A stretch of DNA of 11,397 nt, from NCBI GenBank assembly GCA_002337925.1, contig DDHB01000099.1, positions 17,222 through 28,618 on the forward strand, in the 5' to 3' direction. The notes under the pieces were generated by a model. The model saw only the letters and a list, made by a program, of their open reading frames with translations. It was not told the origin of the DNA and did no database searches. Positions 1-5,494 of the stretch are shown here, piece by piece. Position 1 is the first letter of the stretch; each line of letters starts with the position of its first letter. The translations under genes and the position numbers were made by a program. This DNA is from Sporomusaceae bacterium UBA1887. Lineage in GTDB: Bacteria; Bacillota; Negativicutes; Sporomusales; DSM-15969.

Positions 1-178
1 AGACCTGCTCCGGCGATGCACCGGGATATAAAACGGTAACGGCAACAACTGGCACTTCAACATTGGGATATTCATCCACATTTAACGTCATGTAGCTGAA
101 CAAGCCCAAAACTACCAGTGCCAAAATAAGCATTGTGGCAAACACAGGACGCTTAATACTGATCTCAGTAAGTTTCAT
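1..178 (-). CDS. RND (HAE1-type) efflux pump permease, N-terminal fragment
   Basis: This is the first 59 codons of an inner-membrane resistance-nodulation-division transporter; the rest lies beyond the left edge. The product begins MKLTEISIKRPVFATM and continues into a hydrophobic helix (about residues 14-32), followed by the NVDEYPNVEVPVV and YPGASPEQV segments. This is the conserved opening of hydrophobe/amphiphile efflux RND pumps: the cytoplasmic IxRPVFA motif, TM1 and the start of the porter domain. A purine-rich site (GGGGAAGAAAG) sits just upstream of the ATG. It lies 17 bp downstream of the adaptor gene on the same strand, so the two almost certainly form one operon. Such pumps use proton-motive force to move drugs, solvents or other amphiphiles through an adaptor and an outer-membrane channel. 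The substrate cannot be read from this fragment. Confidence 0.93.
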   Translation of the reverse strand, partial: MKLTEISIKRPVFATMLILALVVLGLFSYMTLNVDEYPNVEVPVVAVTVLYPGASPEQV

Positions 179-195
179 GGCTTTCTTCCCCTATT

Positions 196-1293
196 CTATT
201 GCGCTACTCTCACAGAGTCGCCATCATTAATTCTGTTAACACTGGTGATAATCACCTGTTCGCCAGGCTGCAGCCCGGCAGTGATAGTAATGGTACTGCC
301 GTTTACTTCACCAATTTCAATTTGACGGCGTACAGCTACACCATTATCTACCGTGAATACATAATATAAACCCTGCTTTTGGACAACAGACGACTGTGGC
401 ACAGTTAATACCTTTACTGTCTCACCGGTTTCCAATTGTACTTTGGCGAACATACCGGCTTTTAAATCGCCGTCGTTATTATCTAATTTAATTTTCGTTC
501 TAAATGTTCTGCTTGCAGAACCGGCTTCCGGGTTCATAACCTCTACTGTTCCGGCAAAAACCTTCCCTGGATAAGCATCAACAGTAACCTTTGCTTTTTG
601 GCCTGTTTTTACCCGTCCCAAATCTTTTTGCTCAACATTGATAACTGCATATACCTGATTAATATCCTGTACAGCCATCAGTGCCGCTCCCGGTGAAACT
701 ACCTGTCCTACAGTAGCCGTTTTATTAGCAATAACACCATCAACAGGCGCGGTAATCACACCATAACCGTATTGCTGATCGGCACTGCTTTGGCTGGATT
801 GGGCACTGGATAAATCGGCTTCCGCCGTTTTTAATTTGGCCTTTGCATTATCTAGCTGCTGCTCTGAAACAGCACCTTTATCGAATAAAGTCTGATACCG
901 GCTAAAGTCATTAAGTGCCAGCTCATAATTAGCCTGAGCCTTGCGGACTCCGTCCTGAGCCTGCCGTGCCGAGTTGGCCAGTTCTACCGACTCCAGGCGA
1001 ATCAAAGCATCGCCGGCTTTAACCTGCTGACCTTCTTCCACCATAATCTGCTCGATCCGTCCGGCCAGCTTGGCACTAATTGTAGCCGATGTCCGGCCCT
1101 CCAGCGATCCATTCAAGGATATTCCGGGTACACTGTCAATATATTGAGGCTCAGTTACCTTGACACTTAGGCCGGTACTGCTGCTTTTAGCCTGTTCTTT
1201 ATTTCCGGCAAAAACACCGCTATGCACTACTGCGATGCTGCCAATCAGCAATACCGCTAGTATAATTCCATACTTTGACTTAAGCTTTTTCAT
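196..1293 (-). CDS. RND efflux periplasmic adaptor (membrane fusion protein, HlyD/AcrA family)
   Basis: This 365-aa adaptor links the inner-membrane RND pump to an outer-membrane TolC-like channel. Residues 1-30 form a basic, hydrophobic signal/anchor segment with no lipobox cysteine. The lipoyl half-motifs lie at about 70-105 (AKLAGRIEQIMVEEGQ) and 175-207 (APVDGVIANKTATVGQVV). They flank an Ala/Gln-rich alpha-hairpin coiled coil (about 105-172). A beta-barrel (about 215-290) and a membrane-proximal domain (about 293-360) follow. The hairpin tip carries R132, L136 and S143, matching the RxxxLxxxxxxS TolC-docking pattern. This implies an outer membrane, although no channel gene is in view. 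The ATG is preceded by GGAGG at a 9-nt spacing. The gene lies downstream of the TetR gene and upstream of the permease on the same strand, with a TetR-type operator in its leader. Length and domain order are normal. The substrate is unknown. Confidence 0.93.
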   Translation of the reverse strand: MKKLKSKYGIILAVLLIGSIAVVHSGVFAGNKEQAKSSSTGLSVKVTEPQYIDSVPGISLNGSLEGRTSATISAKLAGRIEQIMVEEGQQVKAGDALIRLESVELANSARQAQDGVRKAQANYELALNDFSRYQTLFDKGAVSEQQLDNAKAKLKTAEADLSSAQSSQSSADQQYGYGVITAPVDGVIANKTATVGQVVSPGAALMAVQDINQVYAVINVEQKDLGRVKTGQKAKVTVDAYPGKVFAGTVEVMNPEAGSASRTFRTKIKLDNNDGDLKAGMFAKVQLETGETVKVLTVPQSSVVQKQGLYYVFTVDNGVAVRRQIEIGEVNGSTITITAGLQPGEQVIITSVNRINDGDSVRVAQ

Positions 1294-1328
1294 TTAAGCT
1301 AACCTCCATGTATTTCCCCTTAATTTTC

Positions 1329-1348
1329 CATACCTACTAGTCGGTATG
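1329..1348. promoter_or_regulatory. TetR-type operator in front of the efflux genes
   Basis: This is a 20-bp inverted repeat, CATACCTACTAGTCGGTATG, with 9 of 10 base pairs matching. Its half-sites (ATACCTAC and GTCGGTAT) are identical to those of the operator at 1997-2014, including the position of the single T/C mismatch. It lies 35 bp upstream of the adaptor ATG. A -10-like TTTAAT (minus strand, 1354-1359) sits just upstream, at nearly the same distance as in the regulator's own promoter. No convincing -35 box was found; it would fall in the end of the TetR gene. I infer that a repressor bound here blocks transcription of the adaptor and pump. Confidence 0.8.
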
Positions 1349-1377
1349 TGGTAATTAAAATTTTTTTATTTTTTTAA

Positions 1378-1974
1378 TTAGTTATTTTGTATCAGCTGCC
1401 ACATGTTATCTGCCAGCCGCTTACGCATAGGCTCTGTCTGAAATTGTTCCCCTAAGGACTTATAACCGCTAACCATTGCTAATATACTAACCGCTAAAGC
1501 ATAGCTGTCAACACATTCCTTCAGCTGGCCTGCTTGAACTGCTTCCTCGATTTTCTTGGTAAACAGTTCACAAAACGTAGCATTAATTTGCTCCATTCTT
1601 GCCAGAACACCGGGGATTTTTCTTACAATTTCAATACCTGAATGAGCGTAGTCAATATTGTATTTATCTTCCGTCCCAAGCAGAGTGGCTACATATTCCT
1701 CCTGCTCCTGCTTTACCAGTAAGCACTCCAACGTATCCTGGATACTTTTATTTTTGTTTAACAAATTAATATACTTCTCTTCAAAACGATCAAGAAAGAA
1801 GTATATAGCGACATTAAGCAATTCTTCTTTACTGGAAAAATAGTGGTAAATTCCGCCTTTGGTAATACCAACCTCTTTTGCAACATCGATTAGGGACACT
1901 GAAGTATAACCCCTCATTAAAAACAACCGCAAAGAGGCAATAATAATGTTTTCCTTGGTCATGGTATCATCCAC
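1378..1974 (-). CDS. TetR/AcrR-family transcriptional regulator of the efflux operon
   Basis: This 198-aa protein has a TetR_N helix-turn-helix at about residues 8-54, with the recognition stretch VAKEVGITKGGIYHYFSSKEELL. A mostly helical ligand-binding and dimerisation domain of normal family length follows. I chose the GTG at 1974 because a strong GGGAGGGGAG site lies 10 nt upstream. The ATG four codons later (1962) would be 22 nt from it. Two matching palindromes, one over its own promoter start and one before the adaptor gene, fit an autoregulated local repressor of the efflux pump, relieved by a pump substrate. The repressor role and the inducer are inferred from family and context. It shares its strand with the adaptor and pump and is separated from the adaptor by 84 bp that holds the second operator. 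Confidence 0.9.
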   Translation of the reverse strand: MDDTMTKENIIIASLRLFLMRGYTSVSLIDVAKEVGITKGGIYHYFSSKEELLNVAIYFFLDRFEEKYINLLNKNKSIQDTLECLLVKQEQEEYVATLLGTEDKYNIDYAHSGIEIVRKIPGVLARMEQINATFCELFTKKIEEAVQAGQLKECVDSYALAVSILAMVSGYKSLGEQFQTEPMRKRLADNMWQLIQNN

Positions 1975-1996
1975 TTTCTGTAAACTCCCCTCCCGG

Positions 1997-2014
1997 ATAC
2001 CTACCGGTCGGTAT
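1997..2014. promoter_or_regulatory. TetR-type operator over the regulator's own promoter
   Basis: This is an 18-bp inverted repeat, ATACCTACCGGTCGGTAT, with 8 of 9 base pairs matching. Its half-sites are the same as those at 1329-1348. It begins six bases downstream of the -10 box of the regulator promoter (2020-2048), so it should cover the transcription start at about 2013. That geometry suits autorepression by steric blocking. The rest of the intergenic region lies between this site and the divergent ftsH-like gene, so an effect on that gene cannot be excluded. Confidence 0.85.
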
Positions 2015-2019
2015 GTTTA

Positions 2020-2048
2020 ATTATTGCTTAGAAATGGCGAATTGTCAA
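2020..2048 (-). promoter_or_regulatory. Sigma-A-type promoter of the TetR-family gene
   Basis: On the minus strand, a perfect -35 box TTGACA (2048-2043) is followed by a 17-nt spacer and AATAAT (2025-2020, 5 of 6 matches to TATAAT). The predicted start near 2013 falls inside the operator at 1997-2014. The leader to the GTG at 1974 is about 40 nt and contains the ribosome binding site. Confidence 0.8.
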
Positions 2049-2153
2049 GAACTATTTATTGCTTTGCTAACGTCTTACCGCCAGATTAATATTGATAGGT
2101 AATTAGCATAATAGTAACACCATCTTGTGCACGACTTTTGAGGGGGTTCTCTT

Positions 2154-3977
2154 ATGGATAAAAAGCAGCGTAACTTTTCCACCTGGTATTTACTTGGGGC
2201 ATTACTGCTAGCCTGGTTGTTTAACGATATGATTTATAAACCATTTATCATCCGGGAAACAGAAGTTAGTTATAATGTTTTTTTAAAAGATCTTCAGGAA
2301 GGAAAAGTCGATACGGTTATCCTGTCGGGAGACCGCATCATATTTTCGCTGAAAACAACTAATAACCAGCCCGAAGCTGCTGCCAATGCGGTTATTGTCA
2401 ATGATCCAGCCTTAGTTGACCGGCTCATAGCCTCAGGCGTAACATTCTCAGCTCAGGCTCAAACCAAAGGCCTGTTGGCCTCTTTGTTAGGTTGGATATT
2501 ACCGCTGCTGCCGCTTGTTCTGATTTGGTACTTTCTCTTTAAGCGTATGGGCGGCGCAGGCAATAATGCCATGTCCTTAGGGCAAAGTAAGGCCCGGGAA
2601 ATTGAAGGAGAAATGATTGGGGTCAAGTTTAAAGATGTCGGCGGTGTGGGAGAAGCGGAAGTTGAACTTAGGGAAATAATTGAATATCTGACCACTCCGC
2701 AAAAATTTTTGCATATCGGCGCAAAGTTGCCAAAAGGAGTTTTATTGGCAGGTCCTCCAGGCACAGGCAAAACATTACTGGCTAAGGCCACTGCCGGAGA
2801 GGCAGGCGTACCCTTTTTCTTTCTCACCGGCTCCAGTTTTGTGGAAATGTTTGTAGGGGTAGGTGCAGCGCGGGTACGGGATCTTTTCCAGCAGGCACAG
2901 CAGAAAGCACCCTGCATTATATTTATTGACGAAATTGACGCTATTGGACAAGCGCGTTCGAGTATTGGACATATTGGTACAAACAGCGAGCAGGAAAATA
3001 CGCTTAACCAGCTGCTGGCAGAAATGGACGGGTTCAAAGCTAATTCGGGAGTAGTCATCATGGCGGCTACCAACCGCCCGGAAATTCTTGATCAGGCCTT
3101 AGTCCGGCCAGGCCGTTTTGACCGCCAGATACAAGTCAATCTTCCTGCCGAATCAGGCCGGCTGGAAATCCTCACTATTCATACTCAAACCATGCCGTTA
3201 CACGATGATGTTGATCTTAGCCGCATCGCCAAAGTGACCTCTGGCTTTTCCGGAGCTGAATTAGCTAATATTGCAAATGAAGCATCTCTCCTGGCAGTCA
3301 GGCGCAATTCAGTCACCATATCCATGGACGATTTTGATTTGGCCATTGAGCGGGTGATTGCCGGCCTTCAGCGCAAAACGCCGCTTGCTGGCGATATTCG
3401 CAAAAAAGTTGCCTATCATGAAGTAGGTCATGCATTAGCTGCCTATTACCTTACCGGCACCGATCCGGTACATAAGGTCAGCATCATACCTACTGCCAAG
3501 GGGGCTCTTGGCTATACGCTGCAAATGCCGGAAGAAGACCGTTACCTCATCGGTGAAAGCGAATTAAAATCCCGTTTGGCTGTCATGCTAGGAGGACGGG
3601 CAGCCGAGCTGCTGATTTTTGAAGAAGCATCTACCGGCGCTTCTAATGATTTAGAGAGGGCAACTGAAATGGCAAGGCGAATGGTCACGGAGTTTGGCAT
3701 GTCAGAGAAATTAGGTCCTGTTCGCTATGCCGCTTCAGCAGCGACTTATTTACAAAGCAATGTTTCCAGCCGCAATGACCTAAGCCCTGCCACGGTATCT
3801 GCTATTGACGAGGAAATACGTGCCCTCTTAAGCGATGCCCAAACAAAAGCAAATACCATTTTGACCACTCACCTTGCTGTGTTACATGAAGTGGCTGCGG
3901 TGCTGCAAAATGAAGAAGTTATATCCGGTGACCGTATTGCCAAAATTGCTAAAGATATTGAGCAGCAAAACACTTAG
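2154..3977 (+). CDS. ftsH: FtsH-type ATP-dependent membrane zinc metalloprotease
   Basis: This 607-aa protein is a membrane-anchored AAA+ protease that unfolds and degrades membrane and soluble proteins at the cytoplasmic face. TM1 is at about residues 11-27 and an extracytoplasmic domain spans about 30-104. TM2 is at about 107-129. The AAA+ domain has Walker A GPPGTGKT (200-207), a pore-loop FVG (233-235) and Walker B IIFIDE (255-260). Arginine fingers lie in the second region of homology (R318, R321). The protease domain has the zinc site HEVGH (422-426) and a third ligand D499 in STGASNDL. All catalytic parts are present and the length is normal. The segment after Walker B (GQARSSIGHIGTNSEQ) departs from the usual GRQRGxGxGGGxDE sequence, which suggests a paralogue rather than the housekeeping copy. 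GAGGGGG lies 7 nt before the ATG. A weak promoter candidate is TTGCTA (2064-2069) with TAATAT (2087-2092), spacer 17. Its stop overlaps the convergent exonuclease stop. Confidence 0.93.
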   Translation: MDKKQRNFSTWYLLGALLLAWLFNDMIYKPFIIRETEVSYNVFLKDLQEGKVDTVILSGDRIIFSLKTTNNQPEAAANAVIVNDPALVDRLIASGVTFSAQAQTKGLLASLLGWILPLLPLVLIWYFLFKRMGGAGNNAMSLGQSKAREIEGEMIGVKFKDVGGVGEAEVELREIIEYLTTPQKFLHIGAKLPKGVLLAGPPGTGKTLLAKATAGEAGVPFFFLTGSSFVEMFVGVGAARVRDLFQQAQQKAPCIIFIDEIDAIGQARSSIGHIGTNSEQENTLNQLLAEMDGFKANSGVVIMAATNRPEILDQALVRPGRFDRQIQVNLPAESGRLEILTIHTQTMPLHDDVDLSRIAKVTSGFSGAELANIANEASLLAVRRNSVTISMDDFDLAIERVIAGLQRKTPLAGDIRKKVAYHEVGHALAAYYLTGTDPVHKVSIIPTAKGALGYTLQMPEEDRYLIGESELKSRLAVMLGGRAAELLIFEEASTGASNDLERATEMARRMVTEFGMSEKLGPVRYAASAATYLQSNVSSRNDLSPATVSAIDEEIRALLSDAQTKANTILTTHLAVLHEVAAVLQNEEVISGDRIAKIAKDIEQQNT

Positions 3978-4540
3978 TAATTGCCGCCAAACAGGTCCAT
4001 GCTTTCAGGCAGACTTCTGTTTATAATACGATTAATTTCAATATTACTTTGACCCGCTTTTAGGATTATCTCAGCGCAAGCGGCAGCATCACTTTGGGCT
4101 TCATGGTGATTAAGTTCTATATTCAGGTGTTCTGCCACCGTTGAAAGCTTATGATTTTTTAACCCTGGCCAGGCTTTTCTCGCCGCAGTCAGAGAGTCAA
4201 TCACATAAAACTCGGGAACATAGAGCTGATAATGAGCCAAAACAGCAGTTAATACACCCATATCAAAGTCTGCATTATGAGCAGCAATTATTTCATTTGT
4301 CACAAATGGCTTAACCTCAGACCAAATATCACCGAATGTCGGCTGTTCTTTAACCATGCTGTACGTAATTCCATGCAGATAGGAAAACGTAAATACTTTG
4401 GTTGGTGGTTTGATCAGCCATGATTTCTGCATAACAATTTGTCCATTGCTTACTATGGCAATACCAAGCTGGCAGGCACTGTTGCTTTGATAATTAGCAG
4501 TCTCAAAATCAAGTGCCGTAAAGCACTCCTTCACATTCAT
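3974..4540 (-). CDS. DEDDh 3'-5' exonuclease (DNA polymerase III epsilon/DnaQ-like)
   Basis: This ~188-aa stand-alone exonuclease domain carries all DEDDh motifs. They are Exo I DFETA near the N-terminus (ALDFETANYQ), Exo II AHNADFDMG in the middle, and Exo III HxxxxD (HHEAQSDAAACAEI) near residue 150. The family removes nucleotides from 3' ends using two metal ions. Proteins of this size act as proofreading subunits or as independent DNA or RNA trimming enzymes, and which applies here cannot be decided. The start is uncertain. The only strong site, GAGGAG, lies just 3 nt before the ATG at 4540 and directly abuts an in-frame TTG at 4543. It is 9 nt before an in-frame GTG at 4534, which may be the true start. 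The stop overlaps the convergent ftsH stop by 4 bp, so no terminator lies between the two genes. Confidence 0.85.
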   Translation of the reverse strand: MNVKECFTALDFETANYQSNSACQLGIAIVSNGQIVMQKSWLIKPPTKVFTFSYLHGITYSMVKEQPTFGDIWSEVKPFVTNEIIAAHNADFDMGVLTAVLAHYQLYVPEFYVIDSLTAARKAWPGLKNHKLSTVAEHLNIELNHHEAQSDAAACAEIILKAGQSNIEINRIINRSLPESMDLFGGNY

Positions 4541-4606
4541 CAACTCCTCGTATGGGTTTGCTGCATCTTATTTCTATTTGCCAGTATTCGCTTTATGGCA
4601 TAACAA

Positions 4607-4645
4607 GACCTTCTATGATAATCGTTCTTCTTACCATAGAAGGTC
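4607..4645 (-). terminator. Long-stem hairpin downstream of the small gene at 4672-4917
   Basis: A perfect 11-bp inverted repeat (GACCTTCTATG and CATAGAAGGTC) with a 17-nt loop lies 27 bp past the stop of the minus-strand small gene and 66 bp ahead of the exonuclease start. The minus-strand sequence after the stem is TTGTTATGCC, so the U-tract is weak. It may be an inefficient intrinsic terminator between the two minus-strand genes, a transcript-stabilising hairpin, or a leader element of the exonuclease gene. The stem is seen directly; its role is inferred. Confidence 0.45.
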
Positions 4646-4671
4646 CGGTAACTCCAGCTGCAATGGCTCAG

Positions 4672-4917
4672 CTACTTATACTGAAGTTTAATTTCCCTGA
4701 CTGCTTGCTCTAACGCCTGCTCCACACTCTTATAGCCTCTTCGGGATACCTGTAATGGACCTCTTTCATTATTATTGGCAGTAATACTGTAATAATGTTT
4801 ATTATTACGGTCCGCCACGATACGGATCCGCAATCGGTGCTTACCGGTACTCACATCCCACTCGCCAGCCGTAAGATAAACTTCTTCAAATCCATCACCA
4901 TCAAACAGCTCCCACAT
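4672..4917 (-). CDS. Small conserved-looking hypothetical protein (81 aa)
   Basis: I do not recognise a family. The product (MWELFDGDGFEEVYLTAG...) is soluble and rich in charged and aromatic residues. It alternates beta-like stretches (RLRIRIVADRNNKHYYSITANN) with a C-terminal amphipathic helix (YKSVEQALEQAVREIKLQYK), and has no cysteine, signal peptide or membrane segment. An upstream ATG at 4941 is in frame but has no ribosome binding site and overlaps the 4941-4960 palindrome. The ATG at 4917 has GGAG 7 nt upstream, so I chose it. The gene is divergent from the other small gene (5047-5358) and is followed by the hairpin at 4607-4645. The ribosome binding site and normal codon use suggest a real gene; the function is unknown. 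Confidence 0.7.
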   Translation of the reverse strand: MWELFDGDGFEEVYLTAGEWDVSTGKHRLRIRIVADRNNKHYYSITANNNERGPLQVSRRGYKSVEQALEQAVREIKLQYK

Positions 4918-4940
4918 ACTATCACTCCAAAGACTGTTCA

Positions 4941-4960
4941 TTCATATTACATAATATGAA
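4941..4960. promoter_or_regulatory. Perfect palindrome between two divergent small genes, candidate operator
   Basis: TTCATATTA and TAATATGAA form perfect 9-bp arms around a 2-bp centre (CA). The palindrome lies 24 bp upstream of the chosen start of the minus-strand small gene and about 87 bp upstream of the plus-strand one. Its size and symmetry resemble a dimeric regulator's binding site. The AT-rich core also contains -10-like hexamers on both strands (for example TATTAT), so an operator overlapping a promoter is plausible. I cannot name the regulator. Confidence 0.5.
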
Positions 4961-5046
4961 ATTTATTTTGCCGTGGTACCTATCACTTTAACGGCAGCTC
5001 TGTTTTGTCACTAAATTATATTGTAAAGATAAAGGAAGTGCTTACT

Positions 5047-5358
5047 ATGTATATTTCACATGACGTGATATATCGGATATTTTCTGTTGAGCTTGTTGTA
5101 AAAGAGGCTGTTTCTACTGATTTAGAGTTATTTAAGGCCGTTACTGCGCGGTTATTCGAACATAAAGTAATGACAACCATTAACATCGACAATGTCGAAC
5201 ATTATACAGTTGACGGAAAGCGGCTGTCCCGCTTCGATATTCATTTGTGCAATACACACAATCCAGCCCTCGTACGCCTTACTAGTGTAACAAAGGCGCT
5301 GGAAGGTCTTGTTGATGATCAGGAAAACTATTCAGAGCTTAAAGTTACGCTGAATTAA
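5047..5358 (+). CDS. Hypothetical protein (103 aa)
   Basis: I do not recognise this family. The protein starts MYISHDVIYRIFSVEL and has alternating strands and helices (for example ELFKAVTARLFEHKVMTTINID and RFDIHLCNTHNPALVRLTSVTKALEGL). That suggests a compact soluble alpha/beta domain, with no signal peptide, membrane segment or metal-binding cysteine cluster. I chose the ATG at 5047 because AAGGA lies 10 nt upstream; an in-frame TTG at 5005 has no such site. It is divergent from the small gene at 4672-4917 and may share regulation through the palindrome at 4941-4960. It is followed by 136 bp carrying the promoter of the ferredoxin-like gene. No strong -35/-10 pair of its own was found. Confidence 0.75.
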   Translation: MYISHDVIYRIFSVELVVKEAVSTDLELFKAVTARLFEHKVMTTINIDNVEHYTVDGKRLSRFDIHLCNTHNPALVRLTSVTKALEGLVDDQENYSELKVTLN

Positions 5359-5417
5359 GCAGAATACACAAGACATACACAAAACCGCATTATTTATTCT
5401 AAATTTTTCTGTGTTTG

Positions 5418-5460
5418 TGTGTTTTAGATCACATATTTTCCCTATTGCTTACTCTATAAT
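5418..5460 (+). promoter_or_regulatory. Crp/Fnr-type activator site plus -10 box (class II promoter)
   Basis: TGTGTTTTAGATCACA (5418-5433) matches the CRP-type consensus TGTGA-N6-TCACA at 9 of 10 defined bases. A perfect TATAAT lies at 5455-5460, and no recognisable -35 hexamer exists at 16-18 nt from it. If transcription starts about 7 nt past the -10 box (near 5467), the site centre at 5425.5 is at -41.5. This is the standard position for class II activation by Crp/Fnr regulators, where the activator substitutes for a -35 box. Which regulator binds is not shown by the sequence. Confidence 0.65.
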
Positions 5461-5494
5461 AGTTGGGAAGGAATTTCGTAAGCAGGGGGATTCT

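Noticed and set aside
1351..1385. AT-only inverted repeat (TAATTAAAA...TTTTAATTA-like) after the TetR gene as a terminator
   Set aside because: The stem has no G-C pairs and would be unstable. The tract is more likely just AT-rich promoter-proximal DNA.
2459..3073. Long antisense open frames within the ftsH gene (also 2775-2972 and 2863-3054)
   Set aside because: They are shadow frames of a well-supported coding sequence, with no ribosome binding site and no family resemblance.
5005..5046. Upstream extension of the 103-aa gene from a TTG at 5005
   Set aside because: There is no ribosome binding site before the TTG, whereas AAGGA lies correctly before the ATG at 5047.
5362..5425. CA-rich and TG-rich stretches after the 103-aa gene as a terminator hairpin
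   Set aside because: The arms (around 5365-5384 and 5410-5422) pair only patchily over a long loop. The TG-rich arm is better explained as part of the Crp/Fnr-type site.
5411..5494. Upstream extension of the ferredoxin-like protein from 5411
   Set aside because: It would start upstream of the predicted activator site and -10 box, encodes a non-homologous leader and lacks a ribosome binding site.
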